From an uncultured Prevotella sp. (lineage in GTDB: Bacteria > Bacteroidota > Bacteroidia > Bacteroidales > Bacteroidaceae), in contig URDV01000025.1 of NCBI GenBank assembly GCA_900546605.1, forward strand, positions 1 to 14,175: DNA of 14,175 bases, given 5' to 3'. Under the pieces are notes generated by a model. That model was not told the DNA's origin, made no database searches, and was given only the letters and a program-made list of their open reading frames with translations. The translations under genes and the position numbers were made by a program. This document shows, in pieces, positions 7,554 to 14,175 of the stretch (positions within the stretch are counted from its first letter, which is position 1; every line of letters starts with the position of its first letter).

Positions 7554-8147
7554 ATGGACAAGCAAGAAAATATTTACCCCATATTCGATCGTATGCTGCA
7601 ACGTGAGGATAAGGAAGAACTCCTCCACCAAAAAGGTGTTATGTTGTGGTTTACGGGACTTAGCGGCAGTGGTAAAAGCACTATAGCCATTGCTCTTGAA
7701 CGCGAACTTCACAAACGCGGACTGCTCTGCCGCATTCTCGATGGCGACAACATTCGCTCGGGCATTAATGCCAACCTCGGCTTTAGTGCTGATGATCGAC
7801 GCGAAAATATTCGACGCGTAGCTGAAGTTGCCAAACTTTTTGTCGACACGGGCATCATTACCATTGCGGCCTTTGTCAGCCCTACCGAAGAACTGCGACA
7901 ACTCGCTGAACAAATTATTGGTAAAGATGACTTTAAAGAAATTTATGTGTCTACACCCATCGAAGAGTGCGAACGACGCGATGTAAAAGGGTTATATGCT
8001 CGAGCACGCCGAGGCGAGGTTAAAAACTTTACTGGCATTTCAGCACCTTTTGAGGCTCCACAACACCCTGCTCTTAATCTTGACACATCAAAACTGCCTA
8101 TCGAAGAGAGCGTACAACAATTACTCCACTTATTAAACGTAAAATAG
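7554..8147 (+). CDS. cysC: Adenylyl-sulfate kinase (APS kinase)
   Basis: CysC phosphorylates adenosine 5'-phosphosulfate with ATP to give PAPS, the sulfate donor for assimilation or sulfotransferases, in the cytoplasm. The 197-residue product has the P-loop GLSGSGKST (residues 35-43), then DGDNIRSGINANLGFS, the RRENIRRVAEVAKLF helix, IAAFVSP, the lid block VKGLYARARRGE and FTGISAPFEAP, all in family order and normal length. The start at 7554 gives the familiar N-terminus ENIYPIFDRML. An open frame continues 91 codons upstream, but only through the tandem repeats and past the promoter, so it is rejected as coding. No cysD, cysN or PAPS reductase is adjacent. tsaE follows after 14 bases and is likely co-transcribed. 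Transcription probably starts within a few bases of the ATG. Confidence 0.95.
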   Translation: MDKQENIYPIFDRMLQREDKEELLHQKGVMLWFTGLSGSGKSTIAIALERELHKRGLLCRILDGDNIRSGINANLGFSADDRRENIRRVAEVAKLFVDTGIITIAAFVSPTEELRQLAEQIIGKDDFKEIYVSTPIEECERRDVKGLYARARRGEVKNFTGISAPFEAPQHPALNLDTSKLPIEESVQQLLHLLNVK

Positions 8148-8161
8148 GTTTACACACCACT

Positions 8162-8575
8162 ATGGAAATTAAAATAAACACATTGGCCGACATGCCTGCC
8201 GCTGCCAAAACCTTTATTGATGCTATGGACCAAAGCACCGTTTTTGCCTTCTATGGCAAAATGGGTGCTGGCAAAACTACTTTTATTAAAGCCGTTTGTG
8301 AGGCTCTTGGCGTTACTGACATCGTCAACTCGCCTACCTTTAGCATTGTCAACGAATACCGTTCCGACGAAACGGGTGAACTTATTTACCACTTCGACTT
8401 TTATCGCATTAAAAAGTTAGAGGAGGTATACGACATGGGCTATGAAGACTACTTCTACTCAGGAGCTGTATGCTTTATTGAATGGCCTGAATTAATTGAA
8501 GAAATCTTGCCAGGCGATGCCGTTAAGGTTACTATCGAAGAGCAAGAGGACGGCTCACGCATTATCAAATTCTAA
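8162..8575 (+). CDS. tsaE: tRNA threonylcarbamoyladenosine biosynthesis ATPase TsaE
   Basis: TsaE is the small P-loop ATPase that, with TsaB and TsaD, helps transfer the threonylcarbamoyl group to A37 of ANN-decoding tRNAs (t6A). The 137-residue protein has Walker A GKMGAGKTT (residues 32-40), the conserved SPTFSIVNEY segment, HFDFYRI, and the FIEWPE motif near the C-terminus. Length and motif order are those of the YjeE/TsaE family. The gene begins 14 bases after cysC and probably depends on the same promoter. The pairing with cysC looks like co-transcription of unrelated housekeeping functions; nothing in the sequence shows a functional link. A palindromic element starts four bases after the stop codon. 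Confidence 0.95.
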   Translation: MEIKINTLADMPAAAKTFIDAMDQSTVFAFYGKMGAGKTTFIKAVCEALGVTDIVNSPTFSIVNEYRSDETGELIYHFDFYRIKKLEEVYDMGYEDYFYSGAVCFIEWPELIEEILPGDAVKVTIEEQEDGSRIIKF

Positions 8576-8579
8576 CCCC

Positions 8580-8764
8580 TAAGTAGGTGTTTAAAATTGG
8601 TTGATATGAATGGGTGCTGTATTTCGTTCATAAACATAGGTTGAAAAGGGAGCATAGCAGACTACGTGACCGATGAAACCTATGTTTATGGGCGAAAGAG
8701 TGCGCCAAGGCATATCGACTCATTCTAAACATTATTATATAAACTAATTTTAAACACCTACTTA
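8580..8764. repeat. 185-bp MITE-like palindromic element
   Basis: Terminal inverted repeats of 28 bases (8580-8607 and 8737-8764) begin TAAGTAGGTGTTTAAAATT and match at 26 of 28 positions. An internal perfect 14-bp stem, CATAAACATAGGTT with AACCTATGTTTATG (8630-8643 and 8677-8690), encloses the core GAGCATAGCAGACTACGTGAC, which resembles the hairpin modules at 1871-1918 and 2367-2414. The ends can be read as TA-flanked, but TA is part of the palindrome, so no target duplication can be shown. It has no coding capacity for a transposase. It could also act as a 3' structure for the cysC-tsaE mRNA. Confidence 0.8.
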
Positions 8765-8837
8765 TTAATGGCGCATTTCTACAACATCCTTTTAAAGTAA
8801 AATTACCCCACATCCTTACATAAAATAAAAAGGAGCA

Positions 8838-8868
8838 TTTGCTTTACATAACCTAAATTATACCCCGT
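8838..8868 (+). promoter_or_regulatory. Possible promoter of the PEGA-BACON-SUMF1-like cassette
   Basis: TTTG (8838-8841) is followed by 19 bases and TACCCCGT (8861-8868). Spacing and the TA match the Bacteroidota consensus, but the TTTG half of the -7 element is absent, so this is weak. It lies 16 bases before the PEGA gene. Nothing else in 8765-8884 looks like a promoter. Confidence 0.35.
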
Positions 8869-8884
8869 TATATACGTAAACAAT

Positions 8885-10531
8885 ATGAAACACCACATTA
8901 TTCGCTCAAAGTGTCAAAGGTGCTTGGCATGTTTGCTACTACTTGTGCTTGGCATAACTTATGGTTGGGCGCAAAGCATCTCAGTTACAGACTTTTACCT
9001 TGATCAAAAAGACTTGCAGGCAAACGACCGCGCCACAAGTGTTCTCGACCAAAATGGCGAGAAGTGTGCTATCATTAAAGTGCAAACAACCCAAAAGAAC
9101 TTTAACTTTGATGTAGGTTCGGCAGGCATAACCAAAACAGACTATTCGCATCCTGGCGAAGTATGGCTTTATGTGCCATGGGGCATAAAGCACATTAAAA
9201 TCACTCACAGTTTGTTAGGTTCGTTGCCCAACTACGACTTTCCCGTACCCATTCAGCGCGCACGCACCTATGTCATGGTTATCACCTCTGACAAGGTGTT
9301 TACCAACACCTATGACGACACTTATAAGCAACGTTTGCTCATACGTGTGCCTAAAGTCAACCCTTTTAAAACCATCGTTACGCTCAATGGCATGAACGTG
9401 GCCCTTAACAACAAGGGCGAAGCTGAAAGAACACTGGCCTTGGGCACCTACACTTACAAGGTCGATGCCGAAGGGTTTTACCCCAAAGAGTCACAAATTA
9501 CCATTGACGATACTCTAAAGGCGCAAACGCTGATTATTGATGACCTTAAACCCATTATGGGTAAACTAAATGTACTGGCCGACCCACCCAGTGCTACCAT
9601 CAAGCTCAATGGCAATGTGGTGGATAGCCTTAGCTCTGGCCGCACCATCAATTTACAGGTAGGGCGTTACAAAGTTGAACTGTCAGCTGAAGGATACCGA
9701 TCAGAGCAGGTGGAGGTGAATGTTGAAAAAGGGCAAACAGCTCGACTCTCGGTACCACTCACACAGGTGGCCACCTTTCGCATCACCTCATCACCCAGCA
9801 ATGCCTACATACGCATAGGCTCTGACTACACGGGTTCAACACCTTGCAATGTAGAACTGCGCACCGACAATTATGAAATAACAGCCAGCAAAAAGGGCTA
9901 TAAAGACTTTCACAAGGTGCTCAACCTAAAGTGTTCTGACCCGAAACTGCATGTGCGCCTCAACAGAATATTTAACTACCGCAATGAATTTTACATTGAA
10001 CCCAGTTTTATGTTCGGACAGTTTACAGCCATTGGCGGAACTGTAGGTGCTTACATCAAAAACATCAACATCGAGGCTTTCTACTATGCACCCATGGGCG
10101 GAGAAACTGAAAAAATCTATTGGGCATACACAGACAAAGTTCCTGCTGCCTGGGGTGATAGAGACGATACTCCTAAGCCCTACACCTATAAAGGCAGTAT
10201 GGCTTTAGGTGGACGCGTAGGCTATGGCTTTGCTTTGGGCACACGCTTACGACTCACACCACAAGTGGGTTTTCAATTTGTTAAGACGCATGCAACTGTC
10301 GATACACCCGAAACCGTTTATTGTGCTGACGGGGCTTATGCCACAAGCATCATAGCCTCAGCACGTTTGTCAGTAGCACTTGCTAACCACATTGGCCTAA
10401 GCATTGCACCAGGCTATGCCTTTGCCGTAACACAGTCAGATGGCTTTAAAAAGTTGGCCGACATTTCATCCGACTTTAAAAAGTTCGGTACTGGACTGAA
10501 CATAAGAGCTGGTGTTTACGTATTCTTTTAA
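8885..10531 (+). CDS. PEGA-domain protein with predicted C-terminal outer-membrane beta-barrel
   Basis: This is an exported protein of 548 residues. The signal peptide (1-29) has hydrophobic core CLLLLVLGITYG and likely cleavage after GWA. A beta-rich N-terminal domain (about 30-160) is not recognised. Three PEGA-like repeats follow: a diverged one at about 163-222 (LGTYTYKVDAEGFYP), a clear one at 226-296 (LADPPSATIKLNG, VGRYKVELSAEGYRSEQVEV) and another at 297-360 (SSPSNAYIRIG, GSTPCNVEL, YEITASKKGYKDF). From about 365 to the end, alternating hydrophobic and polar strands with many aromatics (FYIEPSFMFGQF, LRLTPQVGFQF) end in VYVFF, as in outer-membrane barrels. PEGA domains are thought to bind surface polymers or proteins. 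It is the first gene of a three-gene unit; the BACON gene follows after 20 bases. The barrel is an inference from pattern, and the molecular function is unknown. Confidence 0.82.
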   Translation: MKHHIIRSKCQRCLACLLLLVLGITYGWAQSISVTDFYLDQKDLQANDRATSVLDQNGEKCAIIKVQTTQKNFNFDVGSAGITKTDYSHPGEVWLYVPWGIKHIKITHSLLGSLPNYDFPVPIQRARTYVMVITSDKVFTNTYDDTYKQRLLIRVPKVNPFKTIVTLNGMNVALNNKGEAERTLALGTYTYKVDAEGFYPKESQITIDDTLKAQTLIIDDLKPIMGKLNVLADPPSATIKLNGNVVDSLSSGRTINLQVGRYKVELSAEGYRSEQVEVNVEKGQTARLSVPLTQVATFRITSSPSNAYIRIGSDYTGSTPCNVELRTDNYEITASKKGYKDFHKVLNLKCSDPKLHVRLNRIFNYRNEFYIEPSFMFGQFTAIGGTVGAYIKNINIEAFYYAPMGGETEKIYWAYTDKVPAAWGDRDDTPKPYTYKGSMALGGRVGYGFALGTRLRLTPQVGFQFVKTHATVDTPETVYCADGAYATSIIASARLSVALANHIGLSIAPGYAFAVTQSDGFKKLADISSDFKKFGTGLNIRAGVYVFF

Positions 10532-10551
10532 CACTATAGAGCATTTGAACA

Positions 10552-12642
10552 ATGAGAATCATACATTTTACACCCCCCTTGCTACTACTGCTATTGCTCA
10601 CGTTCACAGCATGTAGTGAAACAAACGAATCATGTGCAGACTGGTATGCCCCATCCATCAAGGCTAACTATCTAAAATTAGAGATGGAGGACCTTCACAC
10701 CAATTGTTACAGCTACAACCAAAGCACAACACTCACCTCCATTAACACACCATGGGCACTTGAGTGGAATGCCGATTGGCTTGAACTTTCTCCTCGTCAA
10801 GGCACAGAGTCGGCCGACATCAACATTACCCTTGCTGAGAATATCCATCCCTTTCAGCGCGCAGCCGTTGTGTTGCTCAAATCGACTGACGAAACATGGG
10901 CCTATGAACGTAACATCAACATTACGCAAGATGCCTGCAAGGCATACATCACCCCTGCCACCAACAGCATTAATTTTACAGGCTCTGGGGGTTGTCAAGC
11001 CATTGATGTTAAGGCCAACTGCGCATGGCGATTGCTTTATAGCTACAACACCGATAATTGGGTTTCGACCCAAAGTTCTGATAACAAGTTGCAAATTACG
11101 GCTGCACCCAACAACACTGGCGCAGCACGCAGTGGCTACCTTTATGTGCGCAATGATAGTGCCAACTTGCAGCAAGCCATTTACATCACGCAACAAGCGG
11201 CCAACATTAGCGCCTCTACCCAAGAGTTGGTATTTAACAACACAGCCTCTACCCAAAACATTACCCTAAAGGCCGAGGCTGAATGGACAGCCTCCACATC
11301 GGATGCTTGGATAGAACTTTCAGCCACATCGGGCAAAGCGGGCGAAAGCACACTCAGCATTAGTGTAGCCCCCAATAACGACGAGGCCGAACGCTCTGGC
11401 TATGTTTACCTCATGATTGGGGGTAAAAGGTTAGTAGAGGTTCCCATTAGGCAACGTGGCATTTATGTTGAAACGTCGGCCAATGAGTTTGCCTTTGATG
11501 CCCCAAGTAGCTCACAAACCTTTAGTGTGCAGAGCAACACCCAGTGGAACATTGTGTGTGATGCTCCTTGGGTTAGCTTTAACCACACCAGTGGTTCGGG
11601 CAATGCCGACATTCAACTCACCGTGACAGAAAACAAAAGCACTGCCCTGCGCTCAGCCTTTGCTTATGTTGAGCGTACAGGCACATCTACACGCGAAACC
11701 TTGGTTATTGTGCAGTCGGGCTACATTCTTAACATAGGCACCACGGAGTTGCAATTCACCGACAAAGCCTCTACCCAACAAGTAGAATTTGACACTGATG
11801 GTGAGTGGACTGCTACCTCAGCTGATAGCTGGATACACGTTTCGCCTACACAAGGAAAGGGCAATGCCGAAGCTTCACACACTACCATAAGTGTGGGGGT
11901 TGACGAAAACAATACTGACGATGAGCGCATAGGTAGCATTACATTGCAAATGGCTGATGCCACACACACCATTGCCGTTGTGCAACAAGGCAAGTACTTT
12001 AACATCAACAATGACCAGCTCAACTTTGAAAGCAAGGGTGGTAACTTGAGCCTTAACATTTCAACGAACGGACAATGGACTGCCTCTATTGACGCCTCAG
12101 CTCAGAGTTGGCTCTCATTAGCACAAACAAGTGGTACGGGCAACATTACCGACTTGCGCATTACGGCTGCCGACAATGCTTCGCCCACAACGCGCACGGG
12201 CATCATCACGTTTAATACCCAAACGGGCAAGAGTTACAAACTCACACTTAAACAAGCGGGTCGCTACCTACGTGCCAGTGCCACCGAAGTGTCATTCTAT
12301 GCCAAAGGGGGCAGTTCACAACCCATTAACATTACGACTGATGGCGTATTCAGTGCCACCACTTCGGCCTCATGGCTCACCATTCAGCGCACTGGCAATG
12401 CCATTACATTAGTAGCCACAGCTAATAACACCCCCAACGTGCGCACCGCCACGGTCGACATTTGCCTTACCGACTTGCGCGAGGGCGAATTAAAGCTTAC
12501 CGTGTCAGTGACGCAGCTCAACAAGGGAGGCTCGTTTACCAAAACGGGCTTTGACGATGACCAACAATATGACAATTCTACATCGGGAAAAGATAGCCAA
12601 CTCACCATTGGCCAATTTGACGATGACAAACAATACGATTAA
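10552..12642 (+). CDS. Lipoprotein of seven tandem BACON-like domains
   Basis: The N-terminus has seven consecutive leucines and lipobox TFTAC (Cys21), followed by SETNE, acidic as in Bacteroidota surface-exported lipoproteins. The rest is almost wholly repeats of about 87-90 residues, starting near residues 41, 132, 219, 305, 393, 483 and 573. Typical units show an opening strand such as ELVFNNTASTQNITL, a W-x-A/V-x(n)-W-hydrophobic block (EWTASTSDAWIEL), SG-G, VAPNNDEAERSGYV and a closing IxQxG strand. This is the BACON fold, proposed to bind carbohydrate or mucin, and also found as spacer modules. A 36-residue tail (661-696) carries FDDDQQYD and FDDDKQYD, two copies of an acidic motif. There is no catalytic domain. 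It is spaced 20 bases from the PEGA gene and 8 from the next. Likely an extended surface adhesin or scaffold; the ligand cannot be told. Confidence 0.87.
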   Translation: MRIIHFTPPLLLLLLLTFTACSETNESCADWYAPSIKANYLKLEMEDLHTNCYSYNQSTTLTSINTPWALEWNADWLELSPRQGTESADINITLAENIHPFQRAAVVLLKSTDETWAYERNINITQDACKAYITPATNSINFTGSGGCQAIDVKANCAWRLLYSYNTDNWVSTQSSDNKLQITAAPNNTGAARSGYLYVRNDSANLQQAIYITQQAANISASTQELVFNNTASTQNITLKAEAEWTASTSDAWIELSATSGKAGESTLSISVAPNNDEAERSGYVYLMIGGKRLVEVPIRQRGIYVETSANEFAFDAPSSSQTFSVQSNTQWNIVCDAPWVSFNHTSGSGNADIQLTVTENKSTALRSAFAYVERTGTSTRETLVIVQSGYILNIGTTELQFTDKASTQQVEFDTDGEWTATSADSWIHVSPTQGKGNAEASHTTISVGVDENNTDDERIGSITLQMADATHTIAVVQQGKYFNINNDQLNFESKGGNLSLNISTNGQWTASIDASAQSWLSLAQTSGTGNITDLRITAADNASPTTRTGIITFNTQTGKSYKLTLKQAGRYLRASATEVSFYAKGGSSQPINITTDGVFSATTSASWLTIQRTGNAITLVATANNTPNVRTATVDICLTDLREGELKLTVSVTQLNKGGSFTKTGFDDDQQYDNSTSGKDSQLTIGQFDDDKQYD

Positions 12643-12650
12643 TTTGCTTT

Positions 12651-14039
12651 ATGAAAAAATTAGTTTATATGCTTATCGCGCTCCTGGCCTTTACGGCTTG
12701 CTCGAGCGATGAACTCATGCCTTCTGCGCCTAATGCCAACACGCATCATCGCGTTAAAATGCGCCTCGTAGGCGGACTTAATGGTTTTGACCATTCAACA
12801 ACAAATGCCAACACACGCGCTGAAGCTACTGATGATTGGAAGGTGGGTGACATTATTTACCTTACACTCTCTAACTCAACCCATGGCACAGCCACCTACA
12901 CCAACGATGGTTGGGTGGTTGACTATGAGGGTTCACTCACCAGTGGTGAAGGCCAAAATTGCACAGCCTACTACTTTGAGGAAGTTAAAAGCCGCACAGA
13001 CTACTTGGTGCAATTACTCCCCACATCGGCCACTTACAAGGCACAAGGTACATATAATTATATGGATGGCGAGTTGACGCTATATGCCAACCTAAAGCCT
13101 ACCACCGGACGTGTGCGCTTTAAGGGCACTGTTGGTAGCAAGGTGTATGTGGCAGGCCCTGTATTTGCTTCCTCTTACACCCCTTCAACCAACACGTTGA
13201 ACACGGGGCTTACCACTGCTATCCTCACTGTTGATGAGTCGGGTTACACGCCTTATATTTATGGCGAGTTTGAAACCATTGCCATGGGGCATGGCGAAAA
13301 TCCCACAACACACAACATCAGCATTGCATGTGGCGAGGTGGCTTACACACGCACCTTTACTAACGACCTGCTCAATGTGGGCAAAAGTGGCTACATTACC
13401 GTGCCTACTGAAGCAGCTCACAGTGGTTGGCGCATAGGCTTTACCATCCGACTCAAAAGCTATGATTTCAAAGAGCTTGAACTTAAAATGATGCCTGTTA
13501 CAGGCTTTACATCGGGCTACTTTATGCTGAGCGAAACAGAGGTTACGAAACGTCAATACGAATCGGTCATTGATCATAGCACCGACATTAGCCAAGCCAA
13601 TTACCCTAAAGACTACTTGAGCTATAACACAGCTTGTGGTTTTGTTTATGAGCTAATTGCACTGACTGGGCTAAACTTTTACATCCCTACTGAAGAGGAA
13701 TGGCTGTATGCTGCACGAGGTGGCAAACTGAGCCAAGGTTATACCTATGCAGGCAGCAATAATGCTAATGAGGTGGCATGGACCTCTGAAAATGCAAACG
13801 GGGATACACATGAAGTAAAAACCAAAATGCCGAATGAGTTAGGACTTTACGACATGTCGGGTAATGTGTGGGAATTCACTGCACCCATTAAAGGTGATTA
13901 CAATAGTTACCTTCATTTGCAGGGTGGCAGCTATTATGAATCAAAAAACAGTTCTTCTATCGGTAATTACATATATGAAAATTCATACGTTACCAGCGAC
14001 AGCCGTTATGGCTTACGCGTAGCACTATATTTTGAATAA
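12651..14039 (+). CDS. Lipoprotein with fimbrillin-like N-terminus and SUMF1/FGE-like C-terminus lacking catalytic cysteines
   Basis: The 462-residue product begins with a lipoprotein signal (AFTAC, Cys17) followed by SSDE, matching the Bacteroidota surface lipoprotein pattern. Residues about 30-270 resemble fimbrillin-like N-terminal domains (TRAEATDDWKVGDIIYL, LTLYANLKPTTGRVRFKG). Residues about 280-462 are a compact SUMF1 fold: GYFMLSETEVTKRQYESVI, FYIPTEEEWLYAARGGK, LGLYDMSGNVWEF, LQGGSYYESKN and SRYGLRVAL. In true formylglycine-generating enzymes two cysteines follow the GGS motif; here no cysteine exists after NTACGF (about residue 327), so sulfatase activation is unlikely. The fold is then probably a binding or structural module. 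It starts 8 bases after the BACON gene stop and ends the cassette; no clear terminator follows. Database names such as formylglycine-generating enzyme would mislead. Confidence 0.85.
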   Translation: MKKLVYMLIALLAFTACSSDELMPSAPNANTHHRVKMRLVGGLNGFDHSTTNANTRAEATDDWKVGDIIYLTLSNSTHGTATYTNDGWVVDYEGSLTSGEGQNCTAYYFEEVKSRTDYLVQLLPTSATYKAQGTYNYMDGELTLYANLKPTTGRVRFKGTVGSKVYVAGPVFASSYTPSTNTLNTGLTTAILTVDESGYTPYIYGEFETIAMGHGENPTTHNISIACGEVAYTRTFTNDLLNVGKSGYITVPTEAAHSGWRIGFTIRLKSYDFKELELKMMPVTGFTSGYFMLSETEVTKRQYESVIDHSTDISQANYPKDYLSYNTACGFVYELIALTGLNFYIPTEEEWLYAARGGKLSQGYTYAGSNNANEVAWTSENANGDTHEVKTKMPNELGLYDMSGNVWEFTAPIKGDYNSYLHLQGGSYYESKNSSSIGNYIYENSYVTSDSRYGLRVALYFE

Positions 14040-14175
14040 TCAACCCGTTGTCGATTTATTGGTTAACGGAGTAATAGGTTGACAGGTTAACCCGTTGGCG
14101 GAATTTCAGGTTAACGGGTTAACAAGTTGACAGGTTAACAAGTAAGTATGCTTTACACCACTTATTATGTTAAAG
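14040..14175. other. Gene-free right edge holding the octamer repeat tract
   Basis: No gene is seen. The tract at 14062-14141 fills most of it; about 34 AT-rich bases follow to the window end. No hairpin with a T-run is visible after the last gene of the cassette. Confidence 0.7.
14062..14141 (+). repeat. Ten-unit 8-bp repeat tract (consensus GTTAACnn), right copy of inverted repeat
   Basis: Ten consecutive octamers in one register: GTTAACGG, AGTAATAG, GTTGACAG, GTTAACCC, GTTGGCGG, AATTTCAG, GTTAACGG, GTTAACAA, GTTGACAG and GTTAACAA. The 14087-14141 part is the exact reverse complement of 1-55. The register is kept even through diverged units, so the period is real. Confidence 0.9.

Noticed and set aside
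7252..7686. 144-residue open frame with FAKIGGGSVIK repeats
   Set aside because: It is only the 87-bp non-coding repeat read in another frame. It runs across the cysC promoter and out of frame into cysC, with no family resemblance.
8628..8813. Minus-strand 61-residue open frame across the MITE-like element
   Set aside because: It lies over the palindrome, has no recognisable domain, and is explained by the repeat structure.
10678..11256. 192-residue antisense frame within the BACON gene
   Set aside because: Low-complexity shadow of a strongly supported repeat protein on the other strand, with no independent family match.
7554..14039. Sulfation link between cysC (PAPS synthesis) and the FGE-like protein (sulfatase activation)
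   Set aside because: The SUMF1-like domain lacks the catalytic cysteines, no sulfatase or sulfotransferase is in the window, and the genes are in separate units divided by a palindromic element.

Overview
The window looks like chromosomal DNA of a Bacteroidota bacterium, most likely a Prevotella or close relative. The evidence is a secreted multidomain enzyme ending in a type IX secretion (T9SS) C-terminal signal, BACON and PEGA envelope proteins, lipoproteins with acidic residues just after the lipobox cysteine, AT-rich starts without a clear Shine-Dalgarno, and two promoters that match the Bacteroidota consensus TTTG-N19-TAnnTTTG exactly. No transposase, phage, CRISPR or toxin-antitoxin gene is visible.

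Layout. All protein genes are on the + strand. (1) 119-1789: exported family C69 dipeptidase. (2) 1790-2548: a gene-free stretch built largely of a long imperfect palindrome with nested repeats. (3) 2549-6964: a 1471-residue secreted GH2 beta-galactosidase-type enzyme with beta-trefoil-like N-terminal domains and a T9SS tail, followed by a perfect 19-bp-stem terminator. (4) 7132-7206 (- strand): tRNA-Pro(GGG) with its own promoter and terminator. (5) 7280-7540: three tandem 87-bp repeats. The last one delivers a consensus promoter only a few bases from the start of the next gene. (6) 7554-8575: cysC (APS kinase) and tsaE (t6A tRNA modification), probably co-transcribed. (7) 8580-8764: a 185-bp MITE-like palindrome. 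(8) 8885-14039: a tight three-gene cassette: a PEGA protein with a predicted outer-membrane barrel, a lipoprotein of seven BACON-like repeats, and a lipoprotein with a fimbrillin-like N-terminus and a formylglycine-generating-enzyme-like (SUMF1) C-terminus that lacks the catalytic cysteines.

How the genes work together. The dipeptidase and beta-galactosidase fit outer-envelope or extracellular nutrient breakdown. The PEGA-BACON-SUMF1-like cassette is the best candidate for an undescribed system: one predicted barrel and two predicted lipoproteins, separated by only 20 and 8 bases, with no recognisable catalytic residues. Its function cannot be read from the sequence.

The most striking non-coding feature is the repeats. 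The two window edges carry an exact 55-bp inverted repeat made of 8-bp GTTAACnn units. Several intergenic palindromes share conserved modules while their stem sequences differ but stay self-complementary. One class of these carries Bacteroidota promoter elements.
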